A stretch of DNA of 62,239 nt from Candidatus Nitrotoga sp. CP45 (GTDB lineage Bacteria > Pseudomonadota > Gammaproteobacteria > Burkholderiales > Gallionellaceae): assembly GCA_945874105.1 (NCBI GenBank), contig CAMCFJ010000014.1, positions 1 to 62,239 on the forward strand, given 5' to 3'. Below are positions 24,053 to 36,161 of the stretch, piece by piece. The notes beneath the pieces were generated by a model. That model saw only the letters and a program-made list of their open reading frames with translations. It had not been told where the DNA came from and did not search any database. The position numbers and the translations under genes are program-made. The stretch's first letter is position 1; each line of letters begins with the position of its first letter.

Positions 24053-24454
24053 ATGTCAAACGAAAAACCTGTAAGACCAATAGCTTCAGTTCGCACGTAC
24101 CCTACCGATGCAAGTAACGTAGTTTGTCTTGCTTTAACAGATACTAATGGCGCTGAAACTGAATTTATCATCAATCCAGAAGGATTGAATGCTCTTATAT
24201 ACCCAGTTCTTGGACTTGCATCGAAATGGGCAAGAGAACCGGATTCAAAAGTAAAATCTTGGTCTGGTCCTAAAAATGCACTTCCTGCGCAGCATGTCGA
24301 ATTAGCCATTGGCCGAACCACTACTGAGTGCGCTGTCCGGGTATTTATGGGTGAGGTTGAACTAACATTTATCGTTCCTTTAGACGATGTGCTTAAGGCT
24401 GCTGAAAAGTTTGTGCAACATCAAGGCAAAGATTCTGAAAGCTCATTGCATTGA
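24053..24454 (+). CDS. Unknown soluble protein (133 aa)
   Basis: A soluble, mixed alpha/beta protein without signal or membrane helix. An AGGA site lies a few bases upstream of the ATG. It contains two short hydrophobic beta-type segments (TNGAETEFIINPEG, VRVFMGEVELTFIVPLDDV) and a long helix at the C-terminus. I do not recognise a family. It lies alone between the half-CcoN module and the dcw cluster, with no obvious partner. Confidence 0.6.
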   Translation: MSNEKPVRPIASVRTYPTDASNVVCLALTDTNGAETEFIINPEGLNALIYPVLGLASKWAREPDSKVKSWSGPKNALPAQHVELAIGRTTTECAVRVFMGEVELTFIVPLDDVLKAAEKFVQHQGKDSESSLH

Positions 24455-24499
24455 GCGTAGTAAATGCTGATTTTACGGGTTGTTCAATGACGGCCAATC

Positions 24500-24700
24500 T
24501 TAAACAAAAATGCGCCAACCTATCAAAACATAACGTTCCAATAAAAACAGCACGACAAATACCAACAGCATGAAAATAACGAAGCGCACTATTTGCCAGG
24601 CCAGACTTAGATAGCGGCGATTGCGAGTAAGCATATACGCTCCGCCGGAAAAGACAATGAATAGGGCGGCCAGGATGAGCAGCAGACGTAAAATGAGCAA
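24500..24700 (-). CDS. Small two-helix membrane protein downstream of lpxC
   Basis: A hydrophobic 66-residue protein with two membrane helices (about 4-23 and 36-56). It follows lpxC on the same strand. Short hypothetical membrane proteins in this position are frequent in betaproteobacteria. No function is known to me. Confidence 0.6.
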   Translation of the reverse strand: MLILRLLLILAALFIVFSGGAYMLTRNRRYLSLAWQIVRFVIFMLLVFVVLFLLERYVLIGWRIFV

Positions 24701-24792
24701 AGTGTTTACCCTGACAGTTGAGTAGGTGAATTTAACTTCCCCTAATCCTTACTCCGTTTGTCGGAAATGGATAGAGGTTGCCTGATGAAGAA

Positions 24793-25704
24793 TCAGGCAG
24801 TCTGTAATTGTAAGCGCAGGAACGCAGGCGCTTCCTCGGTTTTGTTGAAAGTCACGAATTCCCACGCCTGTTCATCAGCAAGCAAGGTGCGTAGCAAGGC
24901 ATTATTCAGGGCGTGGCCGGATTTATAACCAGAGAATGCGCCGATCAGCGGATGCCCGAGCAAATATAGGTCGCCAATGGCGTCCAGTATTTTGTGCTTG
25001 ACGAACTCGTCCTCAAAGCGCAATCCGTCTGGGTTGATGATGCGGTATTCATCCATCACGATAGCATTGTCTAAATTGCCACCCAGCGCCAATCCCTGAG
25101 CTCGCATATTCTCAACGTCATGCATGAAGCCGAAGGTGCGGGCTCGGCTGACTTCCTTGATGTAAGAATGCTCCCCCAGATCTATCGTCACATGCTGCTT
25201 GGTAGAGGCAAATACAGGGTGGGAAAAATTAATAGTAAAGCTAAGTTTGTAGCCGTTGAATGGGTCGAAGCGTACCCACTTATCACCATCCTTGATCTCT
25301 ATAATTTTTTTTATACGAATGAATTTCTTTGCAGCAGACTGTTCGATGATGCCTGCAGATTGCAACAGGAAAATAAATGTTCCAGCGCTGCCGTCCATTA
25401 TCGGCACTTCTGCGCTAGTCAAGTCAACAAAGGCATTGTCCACGCCAAGCCCGGCAAAAGCAGACATCAGGTGCTCAATAGTGGCTATACGCGTGCCGTT
25501 TATTTCCAGGCAGGTGGACAGGCGGGTATCGTGCACTGCATGTGCTTCAGCGCGTATCGCCACCACCGGCACAATATCCATCCGGCGGAATACGATGCCG
25601 CTGTTTGCCGGTGCGGGAGACAAGGTAAGCGTAACCCGCTCACCAGTATGTAGCCCTACCCCGGTAGCATGCACCGAATTTTTTAATGTGCGTTGTTTAA
25701 CCAT
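24793..25704 (-). CDS. lpxC: UDP-3-O-acyl-N-acetylglucosamine deacetylase
   Basis: A 303-residue cytoplasmic zinc enzyme that commits UDP-GlcNAc precursors to lipid A synthesis. The zinc and catalytic motifs are visible: the histidine in [17 protein letters not shown] (about residue 78) and [14 protein letters not shown] (about 236-249), with both the zinc histidine and aspartate. The length equals that of the E. coli protein. It is the last gene of the dcw cluster, about 160 bases after ftsZ, the usual order in beta- and gammaproteobacteria. Confidence 0.97.
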   Translation of the reverse strand: MVKQRTLKNSVHATGVGLHTGERVTLTLSPAPANSGIVFRRMDIVPVVAIRAEAHAVHDTRLSTCLEINGTRIATIEHLMSAFAGLGVDNAFVDLTSAEVPIMDGSAGTFIFLLQSAGIIEQSAAKKFIRIKKIIEIKDGDKWVRFDPFNGYKLSFTINFSHPVFASTKQHVTIDLGEHSYIKEVSRARTFGFMHDVENMRAQGLALGGNLDNAIVMDEYRIINPDGLRFEDEFVKHKILDAIGDLYLLGHPLIGAFSGYKSGHALNNALLRTLLADEQAWEFVTFNKTEEAPAFLRLQLQTA

Positions 25705-25862
25705 GTTGCTTTAAAAAAATTCATAAATAATTCAAAATTTTAACATAAATCATTCTGGCACCGGTTTATATAGGTGTGTACAGGAACTTTTGAACAAATC
25801 GCGCGCGTATTGCTGCGTGTCTATTTCTACGTGGTTAAATCAAGCGCGCTCCCAGAGCGATA

Positions 25863-27020
25863 TTAATCTGCTTGCTTGCGCAGAAAGGACGGAATGTCCA
25901 GTGTATCTACACCGGACTGCTTCATCGCCTCGACTGCTTCGCGGTGACGGCCATTACGTATTACCGCAGGCATTTCAAGCTCTTTATAATTGCCCGCGAA
26001 AATTGGTTCGTTATGCGTGCCTGTGCGTTGCCCATAAACAAGTTCCGGCTTGGCTTGCTTGCGTTCCAGCGGCGAGCCCAAGCCAGTTGCCACTATGGTA
26101 ACTCGCAGTTCGTCACCCATGCTCTCATCGAACACAGAGCCAACTATTACGGTGGCTTCTTCAATGGCAAATTGCACACTGTCGGTAATTTCCCTGAATT
26201 CCTTCAGGGTGAGTTTGCTGCTGGAGCTGATATTTATCAGCACACCGCGCGCGCCTGCTAAATTCACATCTTCCAGCAAAGGGCTGGACATGGCGCGTTC
26301 TGCCGCAACTTTAGCGCGATCAGATCCGGAAGCAGTAGCCGATCCCATCATCGCCATACCGTTTTCAGACATAAGGGTGCGCACATCGGCAAAGTCTACA
26401 TTCATCAGGCCGGGTACATTAATTACCTCGGCAATGCCCGCCACTGCCCCTTGCAACACACTATTTGAGGCGCTGAATGCATCCAGTAAAGTAGTGTCTT
26501 CGCCCAGCACTGTCATCAGCTTTTCATTTGGCACGATGATGAGTGAGTCCACATGCTCGCACAGTGCTTCGATGCCAGTTTGTGCCAAACGCATGCGCTT
26601 GCCTTCATGAAGAAATGGTTTGGTTACTATGGCCACGGTGAGGATGTCCATTTCCTTGGCTATCTGTGCTACTACGGGTGCCGCGCCGGTGCCCGTGCCG
26701 CCACCCATTCCGGCAGTGATAAATATCATATTGGCACCCTGGATCAAAGCGGCAATGCGCTCGCGATCTTCTTCGGCAGCAGCACGTCCAACATCCGGAA
26801 TTGCCCCCGCACCCAACCCCTTGGTAATCGTGGCACCTATCTGTAACTGAGTTCGCGCTTTGTTGCGATTGAGCGCTTGGGCATCTGTATTAATGACGAT
26901 GAACTCTACACCCTGTACGCCTTTCTCAATCATATGGTCCACTGCATTGCCGCCGCAGCCGCCCACGCCGATAACCTTAATTACTGCGTCCTGAAGTTGT
27001 ACATTCTCGATTTCAAACAT
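25863..27020 (-). CDS. ftsZ: Cell division protein FtsZ
   Basis: A 385-residue tubulin-like GTPase that forms the division ring. The GTP-binding signature GGGTGTG and the early IGVGGCGGNAVDHM loop are present. The C-terminal conserved peptide DIPSFLRKQAD, which binds FtsA and ZipA-type partners, is intact. The linker between core and tail (about 315-370) is short. Upstream ftsA is separated by 80 bases, so an own promoter there is possible. Confidence 0.98.
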   Translation of the reverse strand: MFEIENVQLQDAVIKVIGVGGCGGNAVDHMIEKGVQGVEFIVINTDAQALNRNKARTQLQIGATITKGLGAGAIPDVGRAAAEEDRERIAALIQGANMIFITAGMGGGTGTGAAPVVAQIAKEMDILTVAIVTKPFLHEGKRMRLAQTGIEALCEHVDSLIIVPNEKLMTVLGEDTTLLDAFSASNSVLQGAVAGIAEVINVPGLMNVDFADVRTLMSENGMAMMGSATASGSDRAKVAAERAMSSPLLEDVNLAGARGVLINISSSSKLTLKEFREITDSVQFAIEEATVIVGSVFDESMGDELRVTIVATGLGSPLERKQAKPELVYGQRTGTHNEPIFAGNYKELEMPAVIRNGRHREAVEAMKQSGVDTLDIPSFLRKQAD

Positions 27021-27099
27021 TGTTTTCTCCTTGTTATTTACAATATAAAATCAAACATTTAATAATAAAATTGGTTGTGCTCAGCTAAAAATTGTTCCG

Positions 27100-28335
27100 C
27101 TAAAAATTCCCTTTGAACCATGCTTTCATGCTGCTCAGCACGTCGCTAAAAGTTTTCGGGCGCTTACGATCAGTCTGATTGCGCTGATGTTGTTCCAACC
27201 CATAGAGCAGCAAGCCAACACTGGTGGAATAGCGCGGTGTTTTCACCACATCAGATAGTCCTCCTATATAGCGCGGCAGCCCTAAACGCACCGGCATATG
27301 GAATATTTCCTCACCCAGTTCCACCATGCCCTGCATGGCGCTGCTGCCGCCAGTGATGACGATACCCGAGGACAGCAAATTTTCGAATCCACTGCGGCGC
27401 AACTCAGCCTGCACCAGCATATAAAGCTCCTCCACGCGTGGCTCAATGACCTCTGCCAAGGTTTGCCGCGACAACATCCGTATACCTCGTTCACCAACTC
27501 CAGGGACGCTGATCGGGCCATCGTCAGCGAGTTGGCGCAGAGCGCATCCATATTTGATTTTGATGTCTTCCGCATCCGTAGTCGGGGTGCGCAAAGCCAT
27601 TGCGATATCATTTGTAATCTGGTCGCCTGCAATCGGAATTACGGCGGTATGACGAATCGCGCCACCAGTGAAAATGGCCACATCAGTAGTGCCGCCGCCG
27701 ATGTCCACCAAGCACACGCCTAAATCTCTCTCATCGTCCGACAATACTGCCTTGCTTGATGCCAGCGGTTGCAGGATCATCTCCTGCACCTCCAGCCCGC
27801 AGCGGTGCACGCACTTTATGATGTTCTGTGCCGCTGCTACCGCACCCGTAACGATATGTACCTCGACCTCAAGGCGCATACCGCTCATACCCAGCGGCTT
27901 CTTGATATTTCCTTGCCCATCGATGCTGAATTCCTGTTCCAGAATGTGCAATATTTGCTGGTCGCCAGGTAAGCTTAGCGAACTGGCAGTTTCAACTGCT
28001 CGGTCGATGTCAGCTTGCGCAACTTCGCGATCTTTAATCTTGACCATGCCATTGGCATTGGAACTTTTAATATGGCTGCCCGCGATGCCCGTGTAAACAT
28101 CACGAATCTTGCAATCGGCCATTAATTCGGCATCACCCAGCGCACGCTGGATTGCCGCCACGGTCGCATCAATATTGACGACCATACCCTTCTTCATGCC
28201 GGAGGATTCGTACATTCCTACGCCGATTATTTCCATGGCTCCGTCCGATTTGGCCTCGGCGACGATAGTGACAATCTTGGAAGTGCCGATGTCCAGCCCT
28301 ATGATCAAATTCTTGTTTTCCCTGCTATTACTCAT
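27100..28335 (-). CDS. ftsA: Cell division protein FtsA
   Basis: A 411-residue actin-like ATPase that ties FtsZ filaments to the membrane. It starts with the phosphate loop LIIGLDIGTSKIVTIVAEA and contains VDIGGGTTDVAIF as the second phosphate loop. The C-terminal membrane-targeting amphipathic helix is the segment MKAWFKGNF. It lies between ftsQ and ftsZ. Confidence 0.97.
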   Translation of the reverse strand: MSNSRENKNLIIGLDIGTSKIVTIVAEAKSDGAMEIIGVGMYESSGMKKGMVVNIDATVAAIQRALGDAELMADCKIRDVYTGIAGSHIKSSNANGMVKIKDREVAQADIDRAVETASSLSLPGDQQILHILEQEFSIDGQGNIKKPLGMSGMRLEVEVHIVTGAVAAAQNIIKCVHRCGLEVQEMILQPLASSKAVLSDDERDLGVCLVDIGGGTTDVAIFTGGAIRHTAVIPIAGDQITNDIAMALRTPTTDAEDIKIKYGCALRQLADDGPISVPGVGERGIRMLSRQTLAEVIEPRVEELYMLVQAELRRSGFENLLSSGIVITGGSSAMQGMVELGEEIFHMPVRLGLPRYIGGLSDVVKTPRYSTSVGLLLYGLEQHQRNQTDRKRPKTFSDVLSSMKAWFKGNF

Positions 28336-28441
28336 TGCATTTCTCCACTGCCTAAACTTTTCTGCGTTGTATGGACGATGCGCTCACTAAAATATGTGTT
28401 CCATCATGAAATAAATTTTCTATGGAATTTTTGGCTTCGCC

Positions 28442-29233
28442 CTACATTGCTTTTTTCCCGACTATGCCAAGACCGTTTGCTGTATCCGACAGGTAAGCGG
28501 CGAAGCCATTGCTATAACGCAGATCCACATACTCTACCCTGCGTTGCAGCCCATTTTGATGCGGTGCTTTTCCTGCATGAAAAAATTCTTTATTTTGTTG
28601 CATGGGCATCAGGCTGTAGGGGTATACCGCTACAAAGCGCGCCAAGCGCTGCGTTGACTGCTCACGCCCCAATTCCAGCAACATGCCGTTGTTCAGGCGC
28701 AGCCGCCAGGAACGGCGGGGAGACAAGCTGATTTCTGTAATTTCCTGCTTAAGCGGTGCAAGCTGCGTAGTCAATGCGGCAAACATCTGGGTCACTTCGG
28801 CTGCGTCATCGGGCTGCCCGATGAATTTCGGCAATAGCTTGTCCGTCTCAGCCGAGAACACTTCGCCGTGGGTACTCACCAGCCCTGCGTTGTTCCAATG
28901 CGCCAGCGCTACATGCTCTTCCAAGCCTATCTCCAGCCGCCAAGGGAAATGGCGCCGTATGCTTACTTTACGTACCCAGGGGATGCTCTCAAAAGCCCGC
29001 CGCGTCCGTTCCAGATCGACAGTGAAAAAATTACTACCGCGTAATTCATTGCGCACCATAGCCGCAATCTGAGCAGGAACCACTTGGCGCGGCGCATTAC
29101 TAACAGAGACGACGCGTAGCGCAAACACTGGCAAGTGCAACGCATAGTGCAACGCGCCATATAAAACCAGTACGAAGCAAATGCCGAACAGTGCGCTGGA
29201 AATCATGTGTAACGACTCTGGCTTATCCCACAT
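28442..29233 (-). CDS. ftsQ: Cell division protein FtsQ
   Basis: A 263-residue bitopic membrane protein with a short cytoplasmic N-terminus, one helix (about 11-31), and a POTRA domain ([12 protein letters not shown] to [17 protein letters not shown]), followed by the beta domain that binds FtsB/FtsL. It overlaps the end of ddlB by 11 bases. The order ddlB-ftsQ-ftsA-ftsZ is canonical. Confidence 0.95.
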   Translation of the reverse strand: MWDKPESLHMISSALFGICFVLVLYGALHYALHLPVFALRVVSVSNAPRQVVPAQIAAMVRNELRGSNFFTVDLERTRRAFESIPWVRKVSIRRHFPWRLEIGLEEHVALAHWNNAGLVSTHGEVFSAETDKLLPKFIGQPDDAAEVTQMFAALTTQLAPLKQEITEISLSPRRSWRLRLNNGMLLELGREQSTQRLARFVAVYPYSLMPMQQNKEFFHAGKAPHQNGLQRRVEYVDLRYSNGFAAYLSDTANGLGIVGKKAM

Positions 29234-30170
29234 GGGTCAACTCCAGTATGGTTAGCACCAGTTGTTCGAAACTTATTCCGGCCTGACGTGCCGCCATCGG
29301 CACCAGGCTGTGGTCGGTCATGCCGGGTACGGTATTGATCTCCAGTAAATAAGGTTGTCCAGCCTCATCCATCAAAAAATCCACACGTCCCCAGCTGGCG
29401 CCTCCAATCAGTGCAAAGCTTTGTAGTGCCAGCCGTTGCATCTCGGCTTCTTTTTCTTGCGACAAACCAGAGGGACACAGATAGCGTGTATCGTTGCGCA
29501 AATACTTTGCTTCATAGTCGTAAAATTCATTGGCTGGTTCTATCTTGATTACTGGCAGTGCCTGTTCACCAAGGATGGCAACCGTGTATTCCCCCCCGCC
29601 AATGAATGCCTCCGCAATTACCAATTTGTCGTGTTTCGCCGCTTCCGCATAGGCCGCTCGCATTTCACTGGCCTTTTTCACTTTACTGATGCCCACACTG
29701 GAACCTTCGTTGGCTGGCTTGATAAATAGCGGCAACCCCAGCCGTGCCAATGTCGCGGCAAAATCGCTGGCTGCATCGAGCATCTCATAAGCCGGAACAG
29801 GCAGTCCGGCAGCCTGCCACACGAGTTTGCTGCGCCACTTGTCCATGGCTAACGCCGAAGCCAACACCCCGCTACCGGTGTAGGGTATGTTCATCAATTC
29901 GAGTGCGCCTTGCATCGTGCCGTCTTCGCCAAAGCGTCCGTGCAGCGCAATGAAGGCGCGCTTGAATCCACTCTCCGGCAGCTTATATAAATCCTGTTCG
30001 GCAGGATCAAATGGCTGGGCATCAACCCCACTTTTCAGTAGCGCGGCCAGGACTGCTGTTCCGCTCTTGAGCGAGATTTCGCGCTCGGCGGAGCGCCCGC
30101 CATACAAGACCGCAACTTTTCCATGTTGTGCAGGAGGCAAGGAGTGTGGGGAAAGGTATTGCTTATTCAT
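29223..30170 (-). CDS. ddlB: D-alanine--D-alanine ligase B
   Basis: A 315-residue cytoplasmic ATP-grasp enzyme that makes the D-Ala-D-Ala dipeptide for peptidoglycan. Signatures include [17 protein letters not shown] (N-terminal), [14 protein letters not shown], and [15 protein letters not shown] near the C-terminus. The ATG at 30170 overlaps the murB stop (ATGAATAA), so I prefer it to an upstream frame from 30239. Confidence 0.96.
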   Translation of the reverse strand: MNKQYLSPHSLPPAQHGKVAVLYGGRSAEREISLKSGTAVLAALLKSGVDAQPFDPAEQDLYKLPESGFKRAFIALHGRFGEDGTMQGALELMNIPYTGSGVLASALAMDKWRSKLVWQAAGLPVPAYEMLDAASDFAATLARLGLPLFIKPANEGSSVGISKVKKASEMRAAYAEAAKHDKLVIAEAFIGGGEYTVAILGEQALPVIKIEPANEFYDYEAKYLRNDTRYLCPSGLSQEKEAEMQRLALQSFALIGGASWGRVDFLMDEAGQPYLLEINTVPGMTDHSLVPMAARQAGISFEQLVLTILELTHVG

Positions 30171-31146
30171 GAGTGTTTGCGTACTCGCCAATAATTCGCA
30201 CTTCCTGATGCAGGCAAATGCCGGTCTTGTGTTGCACACTTGCCTGCACTTCGTTAATCAGATTTTCAATGTCTGCCGCCGTGGCTCCGCCCACATTCAC
30301 GATAAAGTTGGCGTGCTGTTCCGACACGCGCGCACCGCCAATTTGCAAGCCTTTCAACCCGCACTGCTCGATCAGACGCGCCGCATAATCATTTGGCGGA
30401 TTGCGGAACACCGAGCCGGCATTCGGCAGGTTCAAGGGCTGGGAGGCAATGCGTTTGGAGAGCAGTGCCTTAATCTCGCGGCGAGCGACTTCGCCGTCAC
30501 CAGTTGGCAAGCGCAATCTTGCGCCGACGAAAAATTCCTCTTGGTGCAAAGGCAAGGAATCAGGGATGCGGGCGTCGTCGTGCTCAAGATTTGCATCCGT
30601 TTTTCGCAACACAACATGCCGATAGCTAATTTCATAATCATCCGGCGCACGTTCCAATAGTTTCCCGCTACGCATGAGCGTTTGCGCATTTGCCACGACA
30701 TTCCAAGTTTCACTACCGTAGCAGCCAGCGTTCATTGCCAACATTCCGCCCAGTGTGCCGGGTATTCCGGCGAAGAATTCCGCACCCCTCAAATTATGCT
30801 TGGCAGCAAACCGGGCCAGCTTGGCACCGGTTACACCAGCCTGCACATAGATTGATCCATCCGCTTCAATACGCATTTCGGTGAGCGCCGCATGCAAAAG
30901 CAGCACCGTGCTGTGTAGACCGCCATCACGCACCATCAGGTTGCTGCCCAATCCCACCGCGACTACCGGCTCATCTGCCGGCAAGGTACGCAGGAAAACA
31001 ATTAAGTCGGCCAGATCAGCGGGTTGATAGACTCTCTCGGCATAGCCACCCGCACGCCAACTGGTGTGCTGGGACATAGCGACGTTGCTGCGTAGCGTTC
31101 CGCGCAACTCTTCGGTCATAAATTGGGCGGGTTCGAGCATGTTCAT
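30163..31146 (-). CDS. murB: UDP-N-acetylenolpyruvoylglucosamine reductase
   Basis: A 327-residue FAD enzyme that reduces the enolpyruvyl group to make UDP-MurNAc. The FAD-binding features [14 protein letters not shown] and [15 protein letters not shown] and the C-terminal [20 protein letters not shown] are present. The lack of a large insertion suggests the shorter class. The start overlaps murC as ATGA. Confidence 0.96.
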   Translation of the reverse strand: MNMLEPAQFMTEELRGTLRSNVAMSQHTSWRAGGYAERVYQPADLADLIVFLRTLPADEPVVAVGLGSNLMVRDGGLHSTVLLLHAALTEMRIEADGSIYVQAGVTGAKLARFAAKHNLRGAEFFAGIPGTLGGMLAMNAGCYGSETWNVVANAQTLMRSGKLLERAPDDYEISYRHVVLRKTDANLEHDDARIPDSLPLHQEEFFVGARLRLPTGDGEVARREIKALLSKRIASQPLNLPNAGSVFRNPPNDYAARLIEQCGLKGLQIGGARVSEQHANFIVNVGGATAADIENLINEVQASVQHKTGICLHQEVRIIGEYANTHE

Positions 31147-32561
31147 TTTGGAGATGCGCCAGGATTGGCGGCTATATTTTTCAGCATGCCCGCTACACCA
31201 CCGATCGAGCCCGCGCCCATGGTTACGATCACATCACCGGCTTGCGCCATATTCAGAATGGCCTGCGGCATATCCTGGATTTGTTCCACGAACAGCACCT
31301 TGTTTTGCCCGGCCACACGTAGCGCGTGGGTCAGTGCACGCCCGTCTGCTGCTACGATGGGCGCCTCGCCAGCGGCATATACTTCGGCCAGCAATAGCAC
31401 ATCCACCCCGCTTAATACCTTGACGAAATCTTCAAATAAATCACGCGTACGCGTGTAGCGATGGGGCTGAAACGCCAGCACTAATCGCCGCCCCGGAAAT
31501 GCCCCGCGCACAGCATTGACTGTTGCCAGTATTTCGATGGGATGGTGGCCGTAATCATCGACCAGAGTAAAGGTGCCACTACCCGCCAGTGGAATTTCGC
31601 CATAGCGCTGAAAACGCCGACCAACGCCCTCGAATTCACCCAGCGCGCTAACGATGGCATCATCTGCTACGCCGATTTCCAGCCCCACGGCGATGGCTGC
31701 CAGCGCATTCTGTACGTTATGCTGCCCGGGCAGATTGAGTGTGATATCCAGATCGCGTGGCTGTCCGTTTGGTCGGCATAGTGCGGTGAATCGCATCTTG
31801 CCATCTTGATGGCGCACATTCACCGCACGGATTTGCGCGTCTTCGGCAAAACCGTAAGTGGTAACTGGCTTGCTGATACTGGGCAGAATGTCGCGTATGT
31901 TGGCATCATCCGCGCACACCATGACCATGCCATAGAATGGCAAGTGTTCGACGAAATCCACGAATGCCTGCTTCAGCTTCGAGAAATCATGCCCGTATGT
32001 TTCCATGTGATCGGCATCTATGTTGGTAATCACAGCCAGGATGGGTTGCAGGTACAAAAATGAAGCATCCGACTCATCGGCTTCCACTACGATAAATTCG
32101 CCCGTTCCCAGCTTGGCGTTGGTGCCGCTACTGTTAAGCTTCCCGCCAATGACAAAGGTAGGATCAAAACCACCTTTGGCCAACACGCTCGCGATCAGGC
32201 TGGTGGTGGTGGTCTTGCCATGTGTGCCGGCCACGGCGATTCCCTGACGTAAACGCATCAGTTCTGCCAGCATCATTGCGCGCGGTACTATTGGAATATT
32301 GCGCGCGCGCGCAGCTACTATCTCCGGGTTGTCTGAATGCACTGCGGAAGACACGACCACTGCATTGGCATTCGCTGAATGACTGCCGTCATGCCCCAAA
32401 TACACCGTCGCGCCGAGTTGTTTCATACGCTGTGTGACCGCATTGTCAGCTATGTCAGAACCGCTCACCTGATAGCCTAAATTGAGCAATACTTCAGCTA
32501 TTCCGCTCATGCCGGAGCCGCCTATGCCAACGAAGTGGATGTGTTTGACTTTATGTTTCAT
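31143..32561 (-). CDS. murC: UDP-N-acetylmuramate--L-alanine ligase
   Basis: A 472-residue Mur ligase that adds L-Ala to UDP-MurNAc. Motifs are [19 protein letters not shown] at the N-terminus and the ATP loop [14 protein letters not shown]. The start at 32561 overlaps the murG stop as ATGA. An 11-codon longer frame has no signal. Confidence 0.96.
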   Translation of the reverse strand: MKHKVKHIHFVGIGGSGMSGIAEVLLNLGYQVSGSDIADNAVTQRMKQLGATVYLGHDGSHSANANAVVVSSAVHSDNPEIVAARARNIPIVPRAMMLAELMRLRQGIAVAGTHGKTTTTSLIASVLAKGGFDPTFVIGGKLNSSGTNAKLGTGEFIVVEADESDASFLYLQPILAVITNIDADHMETYGHDFSKLKQAFVDFVEHLPFYGMVMVCADDANIRDILPSISKPVTTYGFAEDAQIRAVNVRHQDGKMRFTALCRPNGQPRDLDITLNLPGQHNVQNALAAIAVGLEIGVADDAIVSALGEFEGVGRRFQRYGEIPLAGSGTFTLVDDYGHHPIEILATVNAVRGAFPGRRLVLAFQPHRYTRTRDLFEDFVKVLSGVDVLLLAEVYAAGEAPIVAADGRALTHALRVAGQNKVLFVEQIQDMPQAILNMAQAGDVIVTMGAGSIGGVAGMLKNIAANPGASPK

Positions 32562-33619
32562 CCGGCCAGCTCCATGCATGCTTGTGCAACACACCGTGTC
32601 GCTTCCGGCTTGGCCAGTTTGCGCGCACTTTGCGCCATGTTCAGCGCGCGTTCCCTGGAGATTCCCTGTAATAAATTTGCCAAAGGCTGCGGTTTCAATT
32701 CGGTCTGCGGTAGCAGGGCGGCCGCGCCGTGCTCGCTGAGAAAGCGCGCATTACCGGTCTGGTGATCATCCACCGCGAACGGAAATGGCACCAGTATGCT
32801 GGCCACGCCAGCCGCTGCCAGTTCGGCGATAGTCAAGGCTCCGGCACGACAAATTACGACATCTGCCCAGGCATAGTGCCGCGCCATATCATCCAGAAAT
32901 GGCTGAGACTCGGCGTTTACTGCCGCCTGCCGGTAAGCGGTGCGCACCGCTTCTAAATGCTGCTTGCCGGTTTGGTGTAACACATTGTGGCGCGTAGTCT
33001 GTGGCAATAATGCCAATGCCTGCGGCACACATTCGTTGATTGCCTGCGCACCCAAACTGCCACCCAGCACTAACAGGTTAAGCACTCCGCTACGTGCGGC
33101 GTAGCGTAGCTGCGGCTCGGGTAGCATGGTGATGCTGTCGCGTACTGGATTGCCACACCATTCAGCTGCTGGAAGTACGTGCGGAAAACCGCTTAGCACT
33201 CTTGCGGCCAATCGCGCCAGAACTTTGTTGCTCAGTCCGGCAATGGAATTTTGTTCGTGAATTAACAAGGGACGGCGCATCAATGCAGCCATGATTCCGC
33301 CAGGGATGGTGATATAACCGCCCATGCCCAGCACCACGTCGGGACGATGACGCAACAATGCAGCACAGCTCTGCCCCAATGCCAGCAGCAGATTTAGTGG
33401 CAGCATCAATTTGCGCAACAGCCCCTTTCCGCGCAAACCGGAGAATCGCACACTAGCCATTTCATAGCCATGTTGGGGAACCAACTCTGCTTCCATACTT
33501 CTGGGCGCGCCCAGCCAAATGACGCGCCAGCCTTTCAAGCGCAGGGTGTCAGCCACAGCCAAAGCCGGGAAGATATGGCCACCCGTTCCGCCTGCCATGA
33601 TCAGGATCTTACGAGTCAT
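32558..33619 (-). CDS. murG: UDP-N-acetylglucosamine--N-acetylmuramyl-(pentapeptide) pyrophosphoryl-undecaprenol GlcNAc transferase
   Basis: A 353-residue peripheral GT-B glycosyltransferase that turns lipid I into lipid II. The first glycine loop is [17 protein letters not shown] and the second is [21 protein letters not shown] overlaps exist with ftsW before and murC after. The start at 33619 is chosen over a much longer upstream frame that would run through the ftsW gene. Confidence 0.96.
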   Translation of the reverse strand: MTRKILIMAGGTGGHIFPALAVADTLRLKGWRVIWLGAPRSMEAELVPQHGYEMASVRFSGLRGKGLLRKLMLPLNLLLALGQSCAALLRHRPDVVLGMGGYITIPGGIMAALMRRPLLIHEQNSIAGLSNKVLARLAARVLSGFPHVLPAAEWCGNPVRDSITMLPEPQLRYAARSGVLNLLVLGGSLGAQAINECVPQALALLPQTTRHNVLHQTGKQHLEAVRTAYRQAAVNAESQPFLDDMARHYAWADVVICRAGALTIAELAAAGVASILVPFPFAVDDHQTGNARFLSEHGAAALLPQTELKPQPLANLLQGISRERALNMAQSARKLAKPEATRCVAQACMELAG

Positions 33620-34779
33620 GTTGGCAGACCTCTCAATATGCGTCTGTTTTCCCAATCGATACGGAGTAGCAGCGCTGCCGCAATGCAACTCACTACCACG
33701 CTGCTGCCGCCAAAACTGAGAAGGGGCAGGGTTAATCCTTTGGTGGGCAATACTCCCGTGTTTACGCCAATATTTATCATCGCTTGCACGCCCAGCCACA
33801 CGGCAATACCCTGTGCCACCAGCGCGGCAAACTGGCGATCGAGATTGGCGGCTTGACGGCCGATGGCGAAGGCGCGAATGATCAGCCCGGCAAATAACAG
33901 GATAACCATGCATACACCAACGAAGCCAAGCTCTTCAGCAATTACCGCGAGTAGAAAATCTGTATGTGCTTCCGGCAAGTAGAATAATTTTTGCAAACTG
34001 CCGCCCAGTCCCACGCCAAACCACTCGCCGCGACCAAATGCGATCAGTGCATGACTTAACTGGTATCCCTTGCCATAAGGGTCAGACCATGGATCCATGA
34101 AGCCGACTACGCGCTGCATGCGATAGGGTGATGAGAAAATAAGAGCTGCAAATGCGATAGGCAGGGCAATCACCAATGCGACGAACACCTTGATATTGAA
34201 ACCGCCAAGAAACAGGATGCATCCCGCGACTATACAAATCACCACGAAAGATCCCATATCCGGCTCTAGCAATAGCAACCATCCGACCAACGACATCACC
34301 GCGAACATCGGCAAAAATGCTCGGCCCCAGTGATAGTTGAGCAAACCTTTGCGCACGGTGTAATCGGCGGCATACAGCACGGCAAATAATTTTATGAGTT
34401 CAGATGGCTGGAGATTAATGACGAACAGTGAAAGCCAGCGGCGGCTGCCATTCACTTCGCGCCCGATGCCGGGGATAAGCACTAGAATGAGTAGTGCCAC
34501 GCCAAGCAGAAACAGGTAGGGTGCCAGCCTCTGCCAGTTATCCAGCGATATTTGGAACGCCATGACACCGGCCACGATACCGACGAAAATATACAGGCCA
34601 TGCCGCACCAAATAATACGCAGGCTGAAAGCCGGTGGCCTTGCTGGCTTCGGCAGTGGCGATAGAAGCCGAATACACCATGACCAGTCCGAATGCCAGCA
34701 ACGCGATGGTTATCCACGACAGTATCTCGTCGTATTCCACCAGGGCATGGCGGTGGCTGGTCAGGCTTGCGGCGAGCAT
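33616..34779 (-). CDS. ftsW: Lipid II polymerase FtsW (SEDS family)
   Basis: A 387-residue, ten-helix SEDS glycosyltransferase that polymerises septal peptidoglycan with FtsI. Hallmarks are the first helix with GLVMVYSAS, the ...[10 protein letters not shown]... loop, the [18 protein letters not shown] region, and the C-terminal [23 protein letters not shown] site precedes the ATG. It overlaps murD by 19 bases. Confidence 0.96.
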   Translation of the reverse strand: MLAASLTSHRHALVEYDEILSWITIALLAFGLVMVYSASIATAEASKATGFQPAYYLVRHGLYIFVGIVAGVMAFQISLDNWQRLAPYLFLLGVALLILVLIPGIGREVNGSRRWLSLFVINLQPSELIKLFAVLYAADYTVRKGLLNYHWGRAFLPMFAVMSLVGWLLLLEPDMGSFVVICIVAGCILFLGGFNIKVFVALVIALPIAFAALIFSSPYRMQRVVGFMDPWSDPYGKGYQLSHALIAFGRGEWFGVGLGGSLQKLFYLPEAHTDFLLAVIAEELGFVGVCMVILLFAGLIIRAFAIGRQAANLDRQFAALVAQGIAVWLGVQAMINIGVNTGVLPTKGLTLPLLSFGGSSVVVSCIAAALLLRIDWENRRILRGLPT

Positions 34780-36161
34780 GCCACCTCCTCTTGTAACGCA
34801 TGCACCGCAGCGGTAAATACTTCAGCACGATGGCTGTAATTACGGAACATATCAAAGCTGGCGCAGGCCGGTGATAACAGCACTGCGTCACCCGGCTGTG
34901 CCAGAGAGGCGCTCTGACGCACTGCATCGACCATATCCTGTGCATGAACCACAGGCACACCGCAATTCTGCAACACTGCTGCAATCTTGTCAGCATCGCG
35001 TCCGATGAGCACTATAGCGCGCGCAAACTGCATCACTACCGGATAGAGCGGCGCAAAATCCTGCCCTTTGCCCTCTCCGCCCGCGATCAAAACGGCGGGC
35101 CGTCCTAAACCCTGTAGCGCCGCTATGGTAGCGCCGACATTAGTTCCTTTGGAGTCGTCGTAATAAATAATGCCGTTGATTTCCGCGATTGGTTGCACGC
35201 GATGCGGCAAACTCTCGAAAGCGCGTAACGCATTCAGTAACGGGGTCAGCGGCAAGCCCACGGCATGGCACAAGGCAAGGGCAGCCAATGCATTGGCCAC
35301 ATTATGTAGCCCCGCCACTCGCAGCTCATTGGCATTCATCACGCGCCGCTGGCCATGCATTAGCCATACATCCTCGCCGCTGCTATCGATGCCCCAGTCA
35401 CTATCGGTGGGAGGTGGGGTATTCAATCCGAATGTATTGAGTATGCGTCCTGATAACGCCATGCCAGCACTGAATTCATCATCGCGATTGAGCACTTGCA
35501 CGCTGCCCTGACCACTGTTACGGAAGATGCGCGCCTTGGCGGCTATATATTCGTTTATGTCGGAATAACGATCGAGATGATCCTCGCTGATGTTGAGTAC
35601 CGTTGCTGCATCCGCTCCGAGCGAGGATGTGGTTTCCAACTGAAAGCTGGAAAGCTCAAGCACCCAAACATCCGGCTGCTGTCCTTGGCGCTGCAATAGC
35701 ACATCCAGCACTGCGGGCGAAATATTGCCAGCCACTGCTGTGTCCAAACCTGCTGCACGGCACATCGCACCGACCATGCTGGTTACCGTGGACTTACCAT
35801 TGGCACCGGTGATGGCAATAATTTTCGGGCGCCGGTCTTGCGGTAATGATCGCGCAAATAATTCAATATCTCCCATTATTGGAATGCCACGTGCCGCCGC
35901 CTGCACGACGAATGGGTTGCTCAATGGTATGCCGGGACTGATTGCGATCAAGTCGAGATCATTGAGCAATTCGCTGCGAAACACACCGCAGTGCAATTCC
36001 GTCTCGGGAAACTGCGTGCGCAATTCATCCATGGAGGGAGGGAGATCACGACTGTCCGCAGCACGCACCCGCGCACCCTGCGCACTAAGCCAACGCACGA
36101 GCGACAGCCCGGTCTCGCCGAGACCCAGCACCAGCACCAATTTGTTTGACAATTTCATCAT
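34761..36161 (-). CDS. murD: UDP-N-acetylmuramoylalanine--D-glutamate ligase
   Basis: A 466-residue Mur ligase. The N-terminal [17 protein letters not shown] loop binds the substrate and [15 protein letters not shown] is the ATP loop, with the lysine and serine/threonine in place. The start at 36161 overlaps mraY as ATGATG. Confidence 0.96.
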   Translation of the reverse strand: MMKLSNKLVLVLGLGETGLSLVRWLSAQGARVRAADSRDLPPSMDELRTQFPETELHCGVFRSELLNDLDLIAISPGIPLSNPFVVQAAARGIPIMGDIELFARSLPQDRRPKIIAITGANGKSTVTSMVGAMCRAAGLDTAVAGNISPAVLDVLLQRQGQQPDVWVLELSSFQLETTSSLGADAATVLNISEDHLDRYSDINEYIAAKARIFRNSGQGSVQVLNRDDEFSAGMALSGRILNTFGLNTPPPTDSDWGIDSSGEDVWLMHGQRRVMNANELRVAGLHNVANALAALALCHAVGLPLTPLLNALRAFESLPHRVQPIAEINGIIYYDDSKGTNVGATIAALQGLGRPAVLIAGGEGKGQDFAPLYPVVMQFARAIVLIGRDADKIAAVLQNCGVPVVHAQDMVDAVRQSASLAQPGDAVLLSPACASFDMFRNYSHRAEVFTAAVHALQEEVACSPQA

